Below, piece by piece: positions 18,394-28,402 of a stretch of DNA of 64,000 bases; position 1 is the first letter of the stretch; every line of letters starts with the position of its first letter. The stretch is from Zeugodacus cucurbitae. Lineage: Eukaryota > Arthropoda > Insecta > Diptera > Tephritidae. A program made the position numbers and the translations under genes. The stretch lies in the NCBI RefSeq assembly GCF_028554725.1, contig NC_071672.1:8444501-8508500 (forward strand), given 5' to 3'. The notes beneath the pieces were generated by a model. It searched no databases and was not told the DNA's origin. It saw only the letters and a program-made list of their open reading frames with translations.

Positions 18394-18588
18394 GCAAATA
18401 GGGACAGTAGGAATCTCCTGAATTCCTTTTTGCGCGTCACTAATAAGATGACGATGCATTTGGCTACGTCAATAAAATCATTTTTATGCCCGCCGTTTAA
18501 CCAAACTTAGTTTTTTTATATGCAAATATACGTGGTTTCGGCGTTTTGGCTCTTTATATGTGGTTTCGGCTCTTCGCAAATAGGGACA
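18394..18588 (-). pseudogene. Decayed 28S rRNA fragment 3 plus linker and target motif
   Basis: This carries the same R2-R1 interval as fragment 1 (18394-18510), with the shared deviations from functional 28S, such as a long AT-rich replacement just before TAGCCAAATG. The ggtttcggc linker follows, then gcaaatagggaca at 18576-18588, which borders mini-element 1. It separates R1 C from mini-element 1. Confidence 0.82.
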
Positions 18589-19288
18589 GATGTGGATTTG
18601 TTTTAACGTATGTACCTGCCTGTGAAGGCCTTACCATACGTGTATTCAAAAACACAAATGGATTAATACAATGCGTCAATCAGCGCCCTGTATTTGTAGC
18701 TATGCACACTTCCAGTACCAATTGGCGTGTGGTATGGACACACTTATGCCACATTGGTAGGGCCGAGGCCCATCTAAAACCTCTGCCGTACTTTGGGTCC
18801 GGCACCCGGTTGGTTGCAACCCCACACCGAGAAGCCAAAGGCCCTCTGCCTGTATTTAGGTTTAGAAACCACAGCCACCACGATACTCCCCGAAGGGCCG
18901 TAACCCAACGAGCAGGCGGAAACCGAAGCCTCCTGGGCTCCTGCTCCCCGTGGCACCGAGTTTAAGTCTCTGGTAAGACTTTGTAGCCGAAGCTACTTCC
19001 AGTTGAGCCTTTCCATACTGCTCTGCACTGGTAGGCAATTGTGGCTTGAACACAATTGCCCTTTTTGAAAGGAGTGACCAATTCCTTTTTGGAAAAAGCT
19101 AAATCAAAAAGATAACATAATTCCGTTCAAGCCATGAAATATATTATCTAGCACGTATAGATAACAGCCTAAGTATCAGCCATTATCATCAGCCTGTTAT
19201 CTATTTGTGCATGTTTTGGATTTTAGTCGCCTCTTACGACAGGCATGCCTTACCTCGGGCATATTCTTTACCCATACCCGCAGGGTAG
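18589..19288 (-). mobile_element. Mini-element 1: module M joined to a diverged R1 3' UTR (non-coding)
   Basis: A 700-bp insertion at the R1-site motif with no coding capacity. The low-coordinate part (18589-19031) aligns with the R1 3' UTR of copies A-C but is clearly diverged, and it stops inside the UTR at ctgctctgcactggt. It is fused there to module M (19030-19288), which here has only one of the two ~75-bp units. The target repeats are gcaaatagggaca (18576-18588) and a degenerate gaaaaatagggaca (19289-19302). Short internally deleted elements using R1 or R2 3' ends are known in drosophilid rDNA; this has that architecture (inference). Confidence 0.8.
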
Positions 19289-19485
19289 GAAAAATAGGGA
19301 CAGTAGGAATCTCCTGAATTCCTTCACGCGCGTCACTAATAAGATGACGATGCATTTGGCTACGTAAATAAAATCATTTTTATGCCCGCCGTTTAACCAA
19401 ACTTAGTTTTTTTTATATGCAAATATACGTGGTTTCGGCGTTTTGGCTCTTTATATGTGGTTTCGGCTCTTCGCAAATAGGGACA
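19289..19485 (-). pseudogene. Decayed 28S rRNA fragment 4 plus linker and target motif
   Basis: The same 28S mini-unit as fragment 3 (gacagtaggaatctcctg, gcgcgtcactaataagatga, cgccgtttaacc, then the ggtttcggc linker). It ends in gcaaatagggaca at 19473-19485. It lies between the two mini-elements. Confidence 0.82.
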
Positions 19486-20241
19486 AATGTGGATTTGTTT
19501 TAACGTATGTACCTGCCTGTGAAGGCCTTACCATACGTGTATTCAAAAACACAAATGGATTAATACAATGCGTCAATATTTGTAGCTATGCACACTTCCA
19601 GTACCAATTGGCGTGTGGTATGGACACACTTATGCCACATTGGTAGGGCCGAGGCCCATCTAAAACCTCTGCCGTACTTTGGGTCCGGCACCCGGTTGGT
19701 TGCAACTCCACACCGAGAAGCCAAAGGCCCTCTGCCTGCATTTAGGTTTAGAAACCACAGCCACCACGATACTCCCCGAAGGGCCGTAACCCAACGAGCA
19801 GGCGGAAACCGAAGCCTCCTGGGCTCCTGCTCCCCGTGGCACCGAGTTTAAGTCTCTGGTAAGACTTTGTAGCCGAAGCTACTTCCAGTTGAGCCTTTCC
19901 ATACTGCTCTGCACTGGTAGGCAATTGTGGCTTGAACACAATTGCCCTTTTTGAAAGGAGTGACCAATTCCTTTTTGGAAAAAGCTAAATCAAAAAGATA
20001 ACATAATTCCGTTCAAGCCATGAAATATATTATCTAGCACGTATAGATAACAGCCTGAGTATCAGCCATTAGCATCAGCCTGTTATCTATTTGTGCATGT
20101 TTGGATTTTAGTCGCCTCTTACGACAGGCATACCTTACCTCGGGCATATTCTCGATCCAAACCCGCAGGACCTGATGGGATTTTAGTCGCCTCTTACGAC
20201 AGGCATGCCTTACCTCGGGCATATTCTTTACCCATACCCGC
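19486..20241 (-). mobile_element. Mini-element 2: module M joined to a diverged R1 3' UTR (non-coding)
   Basis: A close copy of mini-element 1 with the same M/UTR junction (about 19916-19919). It differs by a 12-bp loss in the UTR part (near 19576) and by keeping both ~75-bp units of M. The target motif gcaaatagggaca flanks it on both sides (19473-19485 and 20242-20254). A shared junction with different internal lengths means the fusion predates the copies. There is no ORF of note; frames of 60-87 codons are conserved only because the DNA is duplicated. Confidence 0.8.
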
Positions 20242-20372
20242 GCAAATAGGGACAAGTAGGAATCTCCTGAATTCCTTTTTGCGCGTCACTAATACGATGA
20301 CGATGCATTTGGCTATGTAAATATAATCATTTTTATGTCCGCCGTTTAACCAAACATAGTTTTTATATTATA
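20242..20372 (-). pseudogene. Decayed 28S rRNA fragment 5
   Basis: The last copy of the R2-R1 28S interval, from gcaaatagggacaagtagg to gccgtttaaccaaacatag. It is more diverged than the others (an extra A after gggaca, aatacgatga, gctatgtaaatataatc). It grades into AT-rich DNA from about 20358 and marks the end of the R1-site array. Confidence 0.78.
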
Positions 20373-20870
20373 CAATATACCATTATATTAATTTTTGTAT
20401 ATTTCAATTGCTTTTCAGTATATTGTAAAAGTCGTTTGATAACTTTGCGTTCAAAGCTGTATCTTTATGTTAAGGTTCTCTCTAACAACTATTCAATATA
20501 CCATTATATATTAATTTTTGTATATTTCAATTGTTTTTCAGTATATTGTAATAGTCGTTTGATAACAATCTATAACACTACCTTATGTTCTCAATGAATA
20601 TTGAGAAATAAAGTACTTTGCGTTCAAAAATCTGTATCTTTATGTTATAAGATTCTCTCTAACAACTATACAATATATTAATTTTTGTATTTCCCAATTG
20701 TTTTTCAGTATATTGTAATAGTCGTTTGATAACAATCTATAACACTACCTTATGTTCTCAATGAATATTGAGAAATAAAGTACTTTGCGTTCAAAAATCT
20801 GTATCTTTATGTTATAAGATTCTCTCTAACAACTATACAATATATTAATTTTTGTATATTTCACAATTGT
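20373..20870. repeat. AT-rich tandem repeats between the 28S and 18S fragments
   Basis: Four tandem units begin with caatata at 20373, 20494, 20671 and 20838. Their lengths are about 121, 177, 167 and 33 bp (the last cut off by the 18S fragment). Shared blocks are ttcagtatattgtaatagtcg, tttgcgttcaaa and ttctctctaacaacta. The first unit lacks the ~50-bp block aatctataacactacc..aaagtac. I do not recognise the family. Lying between 18S and 28S pieces in rRNA sense orientation, it could be derived from rDNA spacer, but that is inference. No gene is seen. Confidence 0.75.
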
Positions 20871-20871
20871 T

Positions 20872-20914
<43 letters not shown>

Positions 20915-21562
20915 TTTGCAACCATACTTCCCCCGGAGCCCAAAAGCTTTGGTTTCCCGGGAAGCGACTGAGAGAGCCATAGTAGTAGCTACACCCAATT
21001 GCTAGTTGGCATCTTTTATGGTTAGAACTAGGGCGGTATCTGATCGCCTTCGAACCTCTAACTTTCGTTCTTGATTAATGAAAACATCTTTGGCAAATGC
21101 TTTCGCTTAAGTTAGTCTTACGACGGTCCAAGAATTTCACCTCTCGCGTCGTAATACTAATGCCCCCAAACTGCTTCTATTAATCATTACCTCTTGATCT
21201 AAAAACCAATGAAAGTAGAACAGAGGTCTTATTTCATTATTCCATGCACAAAATATTCAGGCATTTGGAGCCTGCTTTAAGCATTCTAATTTGTTCAATT
21301 TAATTGCACCGGCCCACAACAACACTCGATGAAGAGCACTGAAGCAGGTTTAAAAAGGAGGAATATATAAAAAATACATTGTATTAATTACATATAAGAA
21401 CTCCACCGGTAATACGCTTGCATACATAAGGTAATGTACATACCACAATTATAGCTGTACTACCCGTATGAAGCACAAATTCAACTACGAACGTTTTAAC
21501 CGCAACAACTTTAATATACGCTATTGGAGCTGGAATTACCGCGGCTGCTGGCACCAGACTTG
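20871..21562 (-). rRNA. 18S rRNA internal fragment (pseudogene)
   Basis: On the minus strand it runs from CAAGTCTGGTGCCAGCAGCC (21562) through GAGGTGAAATTCTTGGACCG and GATACCGCCCTAGTTCTAAC to GAAGGGCACCACCAGGAGTG (near 20872). It is about 692 bp of the roughly 2-kb fly 18S gene, with both ends missing. The variable region near 21300-21440 resembles Drosophila but is not identical. It looks non-functional: the strongly conserved CATAAACGATGCCAGCTAGC reads CATAAAAGATGCCAACTAGC here, and both flanks are non-rDNA. Orientation matches the 28S pieces and the R1 elements. Confidence 0.93.
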
Positions 21563-24418
21563 TCTTGTCTTGTCTTGTCTTGTCTTGTCTTGTCTTGTCT
21601 TTTCTTGTCTTGTCTTGTCTTGTCTTGTCTTGTCTTGTCTTGTCTTGTCTTGTCTTGTCTTGTCTTGTCTTGTCTTGTCTTGTCTTGTCTTGTCTTGTCT
21701 TGTCTTGTCTTGTCTTGTCTTGTCTTGTCTTGTCTTGTCTTGTCTTGTCTTGTCTTGTCATGTCATGTCTTGTCTTGTCTTGTCTTGTCTTGTCTTGCTT
21801 TGTCTTGTCATGTCTTGTCTTGTCTTGTCTTTTCTTGTCTTGTCTTGTCTTGTCTTGTCTTGTCTTGTCTTGTCTTGTCATGTCTTGTCTTGTCTTGTCT
21901 TGTCTTGTCTTGTATTCTCTTGTCTTCTCTTCTTAATTAGTTAAGAAACAAATAAAATAAATGTCTTGTCTTGTCTTGTCTTGTCTTGTCTTGTCTTGTC
22001 TTGTCTTGTCTTGTCTTGTCTTGTCTTGTCTTGTCTTGTCTTGCTTTGTCTTGTCATGTCTTGTCTTGTCTTGTCTTGTCTTCTCTTCTCTTCTTAATTA
22101 GTTTAGAAACAAATAAAAAAAATGTCTTGTCTTGTTTTGTCTCGTCATGTCCTGTCATGTCATGTCTTGTCTTGTCGTGTCTTGTCTTGTCTTGTCTTGT
22201 CTTGTCTTCTCTTCTTAATTAGTTTAGAAACAAATAAAATAAATGTCTTGTCTTGTCTTGTCTTGTCTTTTCTTGTCTTGTCTTGTCTTGTCTTGTTTTG
22301 TCTTGTCATGTCTTGTCTTGTCTTGTCTTGTGTTCTCTTCTTAATTAGTTTAGAAACAAATAAAATAAATGTCTTGTCTTGTCTTGTCTTGTCTTCTCTT
22401 CTTAATTAGTTTAGAAACAAATAAAATAAATGTCTTGTCTTGTCTTGTCATGTCTTGTCTTGTCTTGCCTTGTCTTGTCTTGTCTTGTCTTGTCTTGTCT
22501 TGTCTTGTCTTGTCTTGTCTTGTCTTGTCTTGTCTTGTCTTGTCTTGTCTTGTCTTGTCTTGTCTTGTCTTGTCTTGTCTTGTCTTGTCTTGTCTTGTCT
22601 TGTCTTGTCTTGTCGTGTCTTTTCTTGTCTTGTCTTGTCTTCTTAATAAGTTTAGAAACAAATAAAATAAATGTCTTGTCTTGTCTTGTCTTGTCTTGTC
22701 TTGTCATGTCTTGTCTTGTCTTGTCTTGTGTTCTCTTCTTAATTAGTTTAGAAACAAATAAAATAAATGTCTTGTCTTGTCTTTTCTTGTCTTGTCTTGT
22801 CTTCTCTTCTTAATTAGTTTAGAAACAAATGAAACAAATAAAATAAATGTCTTGTCTTGTCTTGTCTTGTTTTGTCTTGTCATGTCTTGTCTTGTCTTGT
22901 CTTGTCTTGTCTTGTCTTGTCTTGTCTTGTCTTGTCTTGTCGTGTCTTGTCTTGTCTTGTCTTCTCTTCTTAATTAGTTTAGAAACAAATAAAATAAATG
23001 TCTTGTCTTGTCTTGTCTTGTCTTGTCTAGTCTTGTCTTGTCTTGTCATGTCTTGTCTTGTCTTGTCTTGTCTTGTCTTGTCTTGTCTTGTCTTGTTTTG
23101 TCTTGTCATGTCTTGTCTTGTCTTGTCTTGTCTAGTCTTGTCTTGTCTTGTCTTCTCTTCTTAATTAGTTTAGAAACAAATAAAATAAATGTCTTGTCTT
23201 GTCTTGTCGTGTCTTGTCTTTTCTTGCCTGGCCTTGTCTTGACTTGTCTTGTCTTGTCTTGTCTTCTCTTCTTAATTAGTTTAGAAACAAATAAAAAAAA
23301 AGTCTTGTCTTGTTTTGTCTTGTCATGTCCTGTCATGTCATGTCTTGTCTTGTTTTGTCTTATCATCGTAATTAATTTAACAACAAATCAAACACAATTG
23401 TCTTGTCTTGTCTTGTCTTGTCTTCTCTTCTTAATTAGTTTAGAAACAAATAAAATAAATGTCTTGTCTTGTCTTGTCTTGTCTAGTCTTGTCTTGTCTT
23501 GTCTTGTCTTGTCTTGTCTTGTCTTGTCTTGTCTTGTCTTGTCTTGTCTTGTCTTGTCTTGTCTTGTCTTGTCTTGTCTTGTCTTGTATTGTCTTGTCTT
23601 GTCTTCTCTTCTTAATTAGTTTAGAAACAAATAAAATAAATGTCTTGTCTTGTCTTGTCTTGTAATGTCTTGTCTTGTCTTGTCTTGTCTTGTCTTGTCT
23701 TGTCTTGTCTTGTCATGTCATGTCTTGTCTTGTCTTGTCTTGTCTTGTCTTGTCTTGTCTTGTCTTGTCTTGTCTAGTCTTGTCATGTCTTGTCATGTCT
23801 TGTCTTGTCTTGTCTTGTCTTGTCTTGTCTTGTCTTGTTTTGTCTTGTCATGTCTTGTCTTGTCTTGTCTTGTCTTGTATTGTCATGTCTTGTCTTGTCT
23901 TGTCTTGTCTGCTCTTCTCTTCTTAATTAGTTTAGAAACAAATAAAAAAAAATGTCATGTCTTGTTTTGTCTCGTCATGTCTTGTCTTGTCTTGTCTTGT
24001 CTTTTCTTGTCTTGTCTTGTCTTGTCTTGTTTTGTCTTGTCATGTCTTGTCATGTCTTGTCTTGTCTTGTCTTGTGTTCTCTTCTTAATTAGTTTAGAAA
24101 CAAATAAAATAAATGTCTTGTCTTGTCTTGTCTTGTCTTGTCTTCTCTTCTTAATTAGTTTAGAAACAAATAAAATAAATGTCTTGTCATGTCTTGTCTT
24201 GTCTTGTCTTGTCTTGTCTTGTCTTGTCTTGTCTTGTCTTGTCTTGTCTTGTCTTGTCTTGTCTTGTCTGGTCTGGTCTTGTCTTGTCTTGTCTTGTCTT
24301 GTCTTGTCTCGTCTTGTCTTGTCTTGTCTTGTCTTGTTTTGTCTTGTCTTCTCTTCTTAATTAGAGATAATCATTTTATCATCTTAATGAATTTAAAAAC
24401 AAATCAAACACAATTGTC

Positions 24419-26523
24419 TTGTCTTGTCTTGTCTTTTCCTGTCTGGCCTTGTCTTGTCTCATCGTCTTAATTAATTTAAAAACAAATCAAACAGAATTGT
24501 CTTGTCTTGTCTTGTCTTGTCTGGTCTTGTTTTGTCATGTCTTGCTTTGTCATGTCTTGTCTTGTCTTATCGTCTTAATTAATTTAAAAACAAATCAAAC
24601 AGAATTGTCTTGTCTTGTCTTGTCTTGTCTGGTCTTGTTTTGTCATGTCTTGTCTTGTCTTGTATTGTCTTGTCTTGTCTTGTCTTGTCTTGTCTTGTCT
24701 GGTCTGGTCTTGTCTTGTCTTGTCTTGTCTTGTCTTGTCTCGTCTTGTCTTGTCTTGTCTTGTCTTGTTTTGTCTTGTCTTCTCTTCTTAATTAGAGATA
24801 ATCATTTTATCATCTTAATGAATTTAAAAACAAATCAAACACAATTGTCTTGTCTTGTCTTGTCTTTTCCTGTCTGGCCTTGTCTTGTCTCATCGTCTTA
24901 ATTAATTTAAAAACAAATCAAACAGAATTGTCTTGTCTTGTCTTGTCTTGTCTGGTCTTGTTTTGTCATGTCTTGCTTTGTCATGTCTTGTCTTGTCTTG
25001 TCTTGTCTTGTTTTGTCTTGTCTTGTCTTGTCTTGTATTGTCTTGTCTTGTCGTGTCTTGTCTTGTCTTCTCTTCTTAATTAATTTAAAAACAAATCAAA
25101 CACAATTGTCTTGTCTTGTCTTTTCTTGTCTTGTCATGTCTTGTCTTGTCTTGTCTTGTCTTGTCTTGTCTTGTTTTGTCTTGTCATGTCTTGTCTTGTC
25201 TTGTCTTGTTTTGTCTTGTCATGCCTTGTCTTGTCTTGTCTTGTCTTGTCTTGTCTTGTCTTGTCTTGTCTTGTCTTGTCTTGTCTTGTCCTGTCTTGTC
25301 TTGTCTTGTCTTGTCTTGTCTTCTCTTCTTAATTAGTTTAGAAACAAATAAAATAAATGTCTTGTCTTGTCTTGTCTTGTTTTGTCTTGTCTTGTCTTGT
25401 CTTGTCTTGTCTTGTCTTGTCTTGTCTTGTCTTGTTTTGTCTTGTCTTGTCTTGTCTTGTCTTGTCTTGTCTTGTCTTGTCTTGTCTTGTCTTGTCTTGT
25501 CTTGTCTTCTCTTGTCTTATCTTGTCTTGTCATGTCTTGTCTTGTCTTGTCTTGTCTTGTCTTGTCTTGTCTTGTCTCGTCTTGTCTTGTCTTGTCTTGT
25601 CTTGTTTTGTCTTGTCTTCTCTTCTTAATTAGAGATAATCATTTTATCATCTTAATGAATTTAAAAACAAATCAAACACAATTGTCTTGTCTTGTCTTGT
25701 CTTTTCCTGTCTGGCCTTGTCTTGTCTCATCGTCTTAATTAATTTAAAAACAAATCAAACAGAATTGTCTTGTCTTGTCTTGTCTTGTCTGGTCTTGTTT
25801 TGTCATGTCTTGCTTTGTCATGTCTTGTCTTGTCTTGTCTTGTCTTGTTTTGTCTTGTCTTGTCTTGTCTTGTATTGTCTTGTCTTGTCGTGTCTTGTCT
25901 TGTCTTCTCTTCTTAATTAATTTAAAAACAAATCAAACACAATTGTCTTGTCTTGTCTTGTCTTGTCTTGTCATGTCTTGTCTTGTCTTGTCTTGTCTTG
26001 TCTTGTCTTGTTTTGTCTTGTCATGTCTTGTCTTGTCTTGTCTTGTTTTGTCTTGTCATGCCTTGTCTTGTCTTGTCTTGTCTTGTCTTGTCTTGTCTTG
26101 TCTTGTCTTGTCTTGTCTTGTCTTGTCCTGTCTTGTCTTGTCTTGTCTTGTCTTGTCTTCTCTTCTTAATTAGTTTAGAAACAAATAAAATAAATGTCTT
26201 GTCTTGTCTTGTCTTGTTTTGTCTTGTCTTGTCTTGTCTTGTCTTGTCTTGTCTTGTCTTGTCTTGTCTTGTCTTGTTTTGTCTTGTCTTGTCTTGTCTT
26301 GTCTTGTCTTGTCTTGTCTTGTCTTGTCTTGTCTTGTCTTGTCTTGTCTTGTCTTGTCTTGTCTTGTCTTGTCTTGTCTTGTCTTGTCTTGTCTTGTCTT
26401 GTCTTGTCTTGTCTTGTCTTGTCTTGTCTTGTCCTGTCTTGTCTTGTCTTGTCTTGTCTTGTCTTCTCTTCTTAATTAGTTTAGAAACAAATAAAATAAA
26501 TGTCTTGTCTTGTCTTGTCTTGT
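24419..26523. repeat. 431-bp and 837-bp tandem higher-order repeats
   Basis: The marker ttttcctgtctggccttg plus its S3 context recurs at about 24432, 24863 and 25700, with offsets 431 and 837. The two 837-bp blocks (from 24850 and from 25687) match spacer for spacer and variant for variant through about 26520. This is a local tandem duplication of a block that already contained several spacers. Confidence 0.85.
25321..25359. repeat. Spacer type S1 of the satellite (representative copy)
   Basis: A ~39-bp interruption: ttctcttctt, then aattagtttagaaacaaata, then aaataaatg. Near-identical copies occur at for example 22206, 22332, 22393, 22730, 23152, 23602, 26461, 29161, 40376, 50776 and 63721. 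Variants have a longer A run (aaataaaaaaaatg, as at 22103) or a longer ctctt lead. It is always in the same orientation as the pentamer. Confidence 0.9.
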
Positions 26524-28361
26524 TTTGTCTTGTCTTGTCTTGTCTTGTCTTGTCTTGTCTTGTCTTGTCTTGTCTTGTCTTGTCTTGTCTTGTCTTGTCT
26601 TGTCTTGTCTTGTCTTGTCGTGTCTTGTCTCGTCTTGTCTTGTCTTGTCTTATCTTCTTAATTAGTTTAGAAACATATAAAATAAATGTCTTGTCTTGTC
26701 TTGTCTTGTCTTGTCTTGTCTTGTCTTGTCTTGTCTTGTCTTGTATTGTCTTGTCATGTCTTGTCTTGTCTTGTCTTGTCTTGTCTTGTCATGTCTTGTC
26801 TTGTCTTGTCTTGTCTGCTCTTCTCTTCTTAATTAGTTTAGAAACAAATAAAAAAAAATGTCATGTTTTTTTGTCTTGTTATGTCTTGTCTTGTCTTGTC
26901 TTGTCTTGTCTTGTCTTGTCTTGTCTTGTCTTGTCTTGTCTTGTCTTGTCTTGTCTTGTCTTGTCTTGTCTTGTCTTGTCTTGTCTTGTCTTGTCTTGTC
27001 TTGTCTTGTCTTGTCTTGTCTTGTCTTGTCTTGTCTTGTCTTGTCTTGTCTTGTCTTGTTTTGTCTTGTCATGTCTTGTCTTGTCTTGTCTTGTCTTGTC
27101 TTGTCTTGTCTTGTCTTGTCTTGTCTTGTCTTGTCTTGTCTTGTCTTGTCTTGTCTTGTCTTGTCTTGTCTTGTCTTGTCTTGTCTTGTTTTGTCTTGTC
27201 ATGTCTTGTCTTGTCTTGTCTTGTCATGTCTTGTCTTGTCTTGTCTAGTCTTGTCTTGTCTTGTCTTCTCTTCTTAATTAGTTTAGAAACAAATAAAATA
27301 AATGTCTTGTCTTGTCTTGTCGTGTCTTGTCTTTTCTTGCCTGGCCTTGTCTTGACTTGTCTTGTCTTGTCTTGTCTTCTCTTCTTAATTAGTTTAGAAA
27401 CAAATAAAAAAAAAGTCTTGTCTTGTTTTGTCTTGTCATGTCCTGTCATGTCATGTCTTGTCTTGTTTTGTCTTATCATCGTAATTAATTTAAAAACAAA
27501 TCAAACACAATTGTCTTGTCTTGTCTTGTCTTGTCTTCTCTTCTTAATTAGTTTAGAAACAAATAAAATAAATGTCTTGTCTTGTCTTGTCTTGTCTAGT
27601 CTTGTCTTGTCTTGTCTTGTCTTGTCTTGTCTTGTCTTGTCTTGTCTTGTCTTGTCTTGTCTTGTCTTGTCTTGTCTTGTCTTGTCTTGTCTTGTCTTGT
27701 CTTGTATTGTCTTGTCTTGTCTTCTCTTCTTAATTAGTTTAGAAACAAATAAAATAAATGTCTTGTCTTGTCTTGTCTTGTAATGTCTTGTCTTGTCTTG
27801 CCTTGCCTTGTCTTGTCTTGTCTTGTCATGTCATGTCTTGTCTTGTCTTGTCTTGTCTTGTCTTGTCTTGTCTTGTCTTGTCTTGTCTTGTCTTGTCTAG
27901 TCTTGTCATGTCTTGTCATGTCTTGTCTTGTCTTGTCTTGTCTTGTCTTGTCTTGTTTTGTCTTGTCATGTCTTGTCTTGTCTTGTCTTGTCTTGTATTG
28001 TCATGTCTTGTCTTGTCTTGTCTTGTCTGCTCTTCTCTTCTTAATTAGTTTAGAAACAAATAAAAAAAAATGTCATGTCTTGTTTTGTCTCGTCATGTCT
28101 TGTCTTGTCTTGTCTTGTCTTTTCTTGTCTTGTCTTGTCTTGTCTTGTTTTGTCTTGTCATGTCTTGTCTTGTCTTGTCTTGTGTTCTCTTCTTAATTAG
28201 TTTAGAAACAAATAAAATAAATGTCTTGTCTTGTCTTGTCTTGTCTTGTCTTCTCTTCTTAATTAGTTTAGAAACAAATAAAATAAATGTCTTGTCATGT
28301 CTTGTCTTGTCTTGTCTTGTCTTGTCTTGTCTTGTCTTGTCTTGTCTTGTCTTGTCTTGTC

Positions 28362-28402
28362 TTATCGTCTTAATTAATTTAAAAACAAATCAAACAGAAT
28401 TG
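28362..28402. repeat. Spacer type S2 of the satellite (representative copy)
   Basis: A ~41-bp interruption: cttatcgtcttaattaattt, then aaaaacaaatcaaacagaattg. A sister form ends in cacaattg. It is alignable with S1 (ttaattagtttagaaacaaat against ttaattaatttaaaaacaaat), so S1 and S2 appear to share an ancestor. Other copies are at about 24464, 24572, 32084, 33762, 36918 and 41238. Confidence 0.88.

Noticed and set aside
20871..21562. A functional 18S rRNA gene
   Set aside because: Only about a third of the gene is present, both ends are missing, and highly conserved positions are changed.
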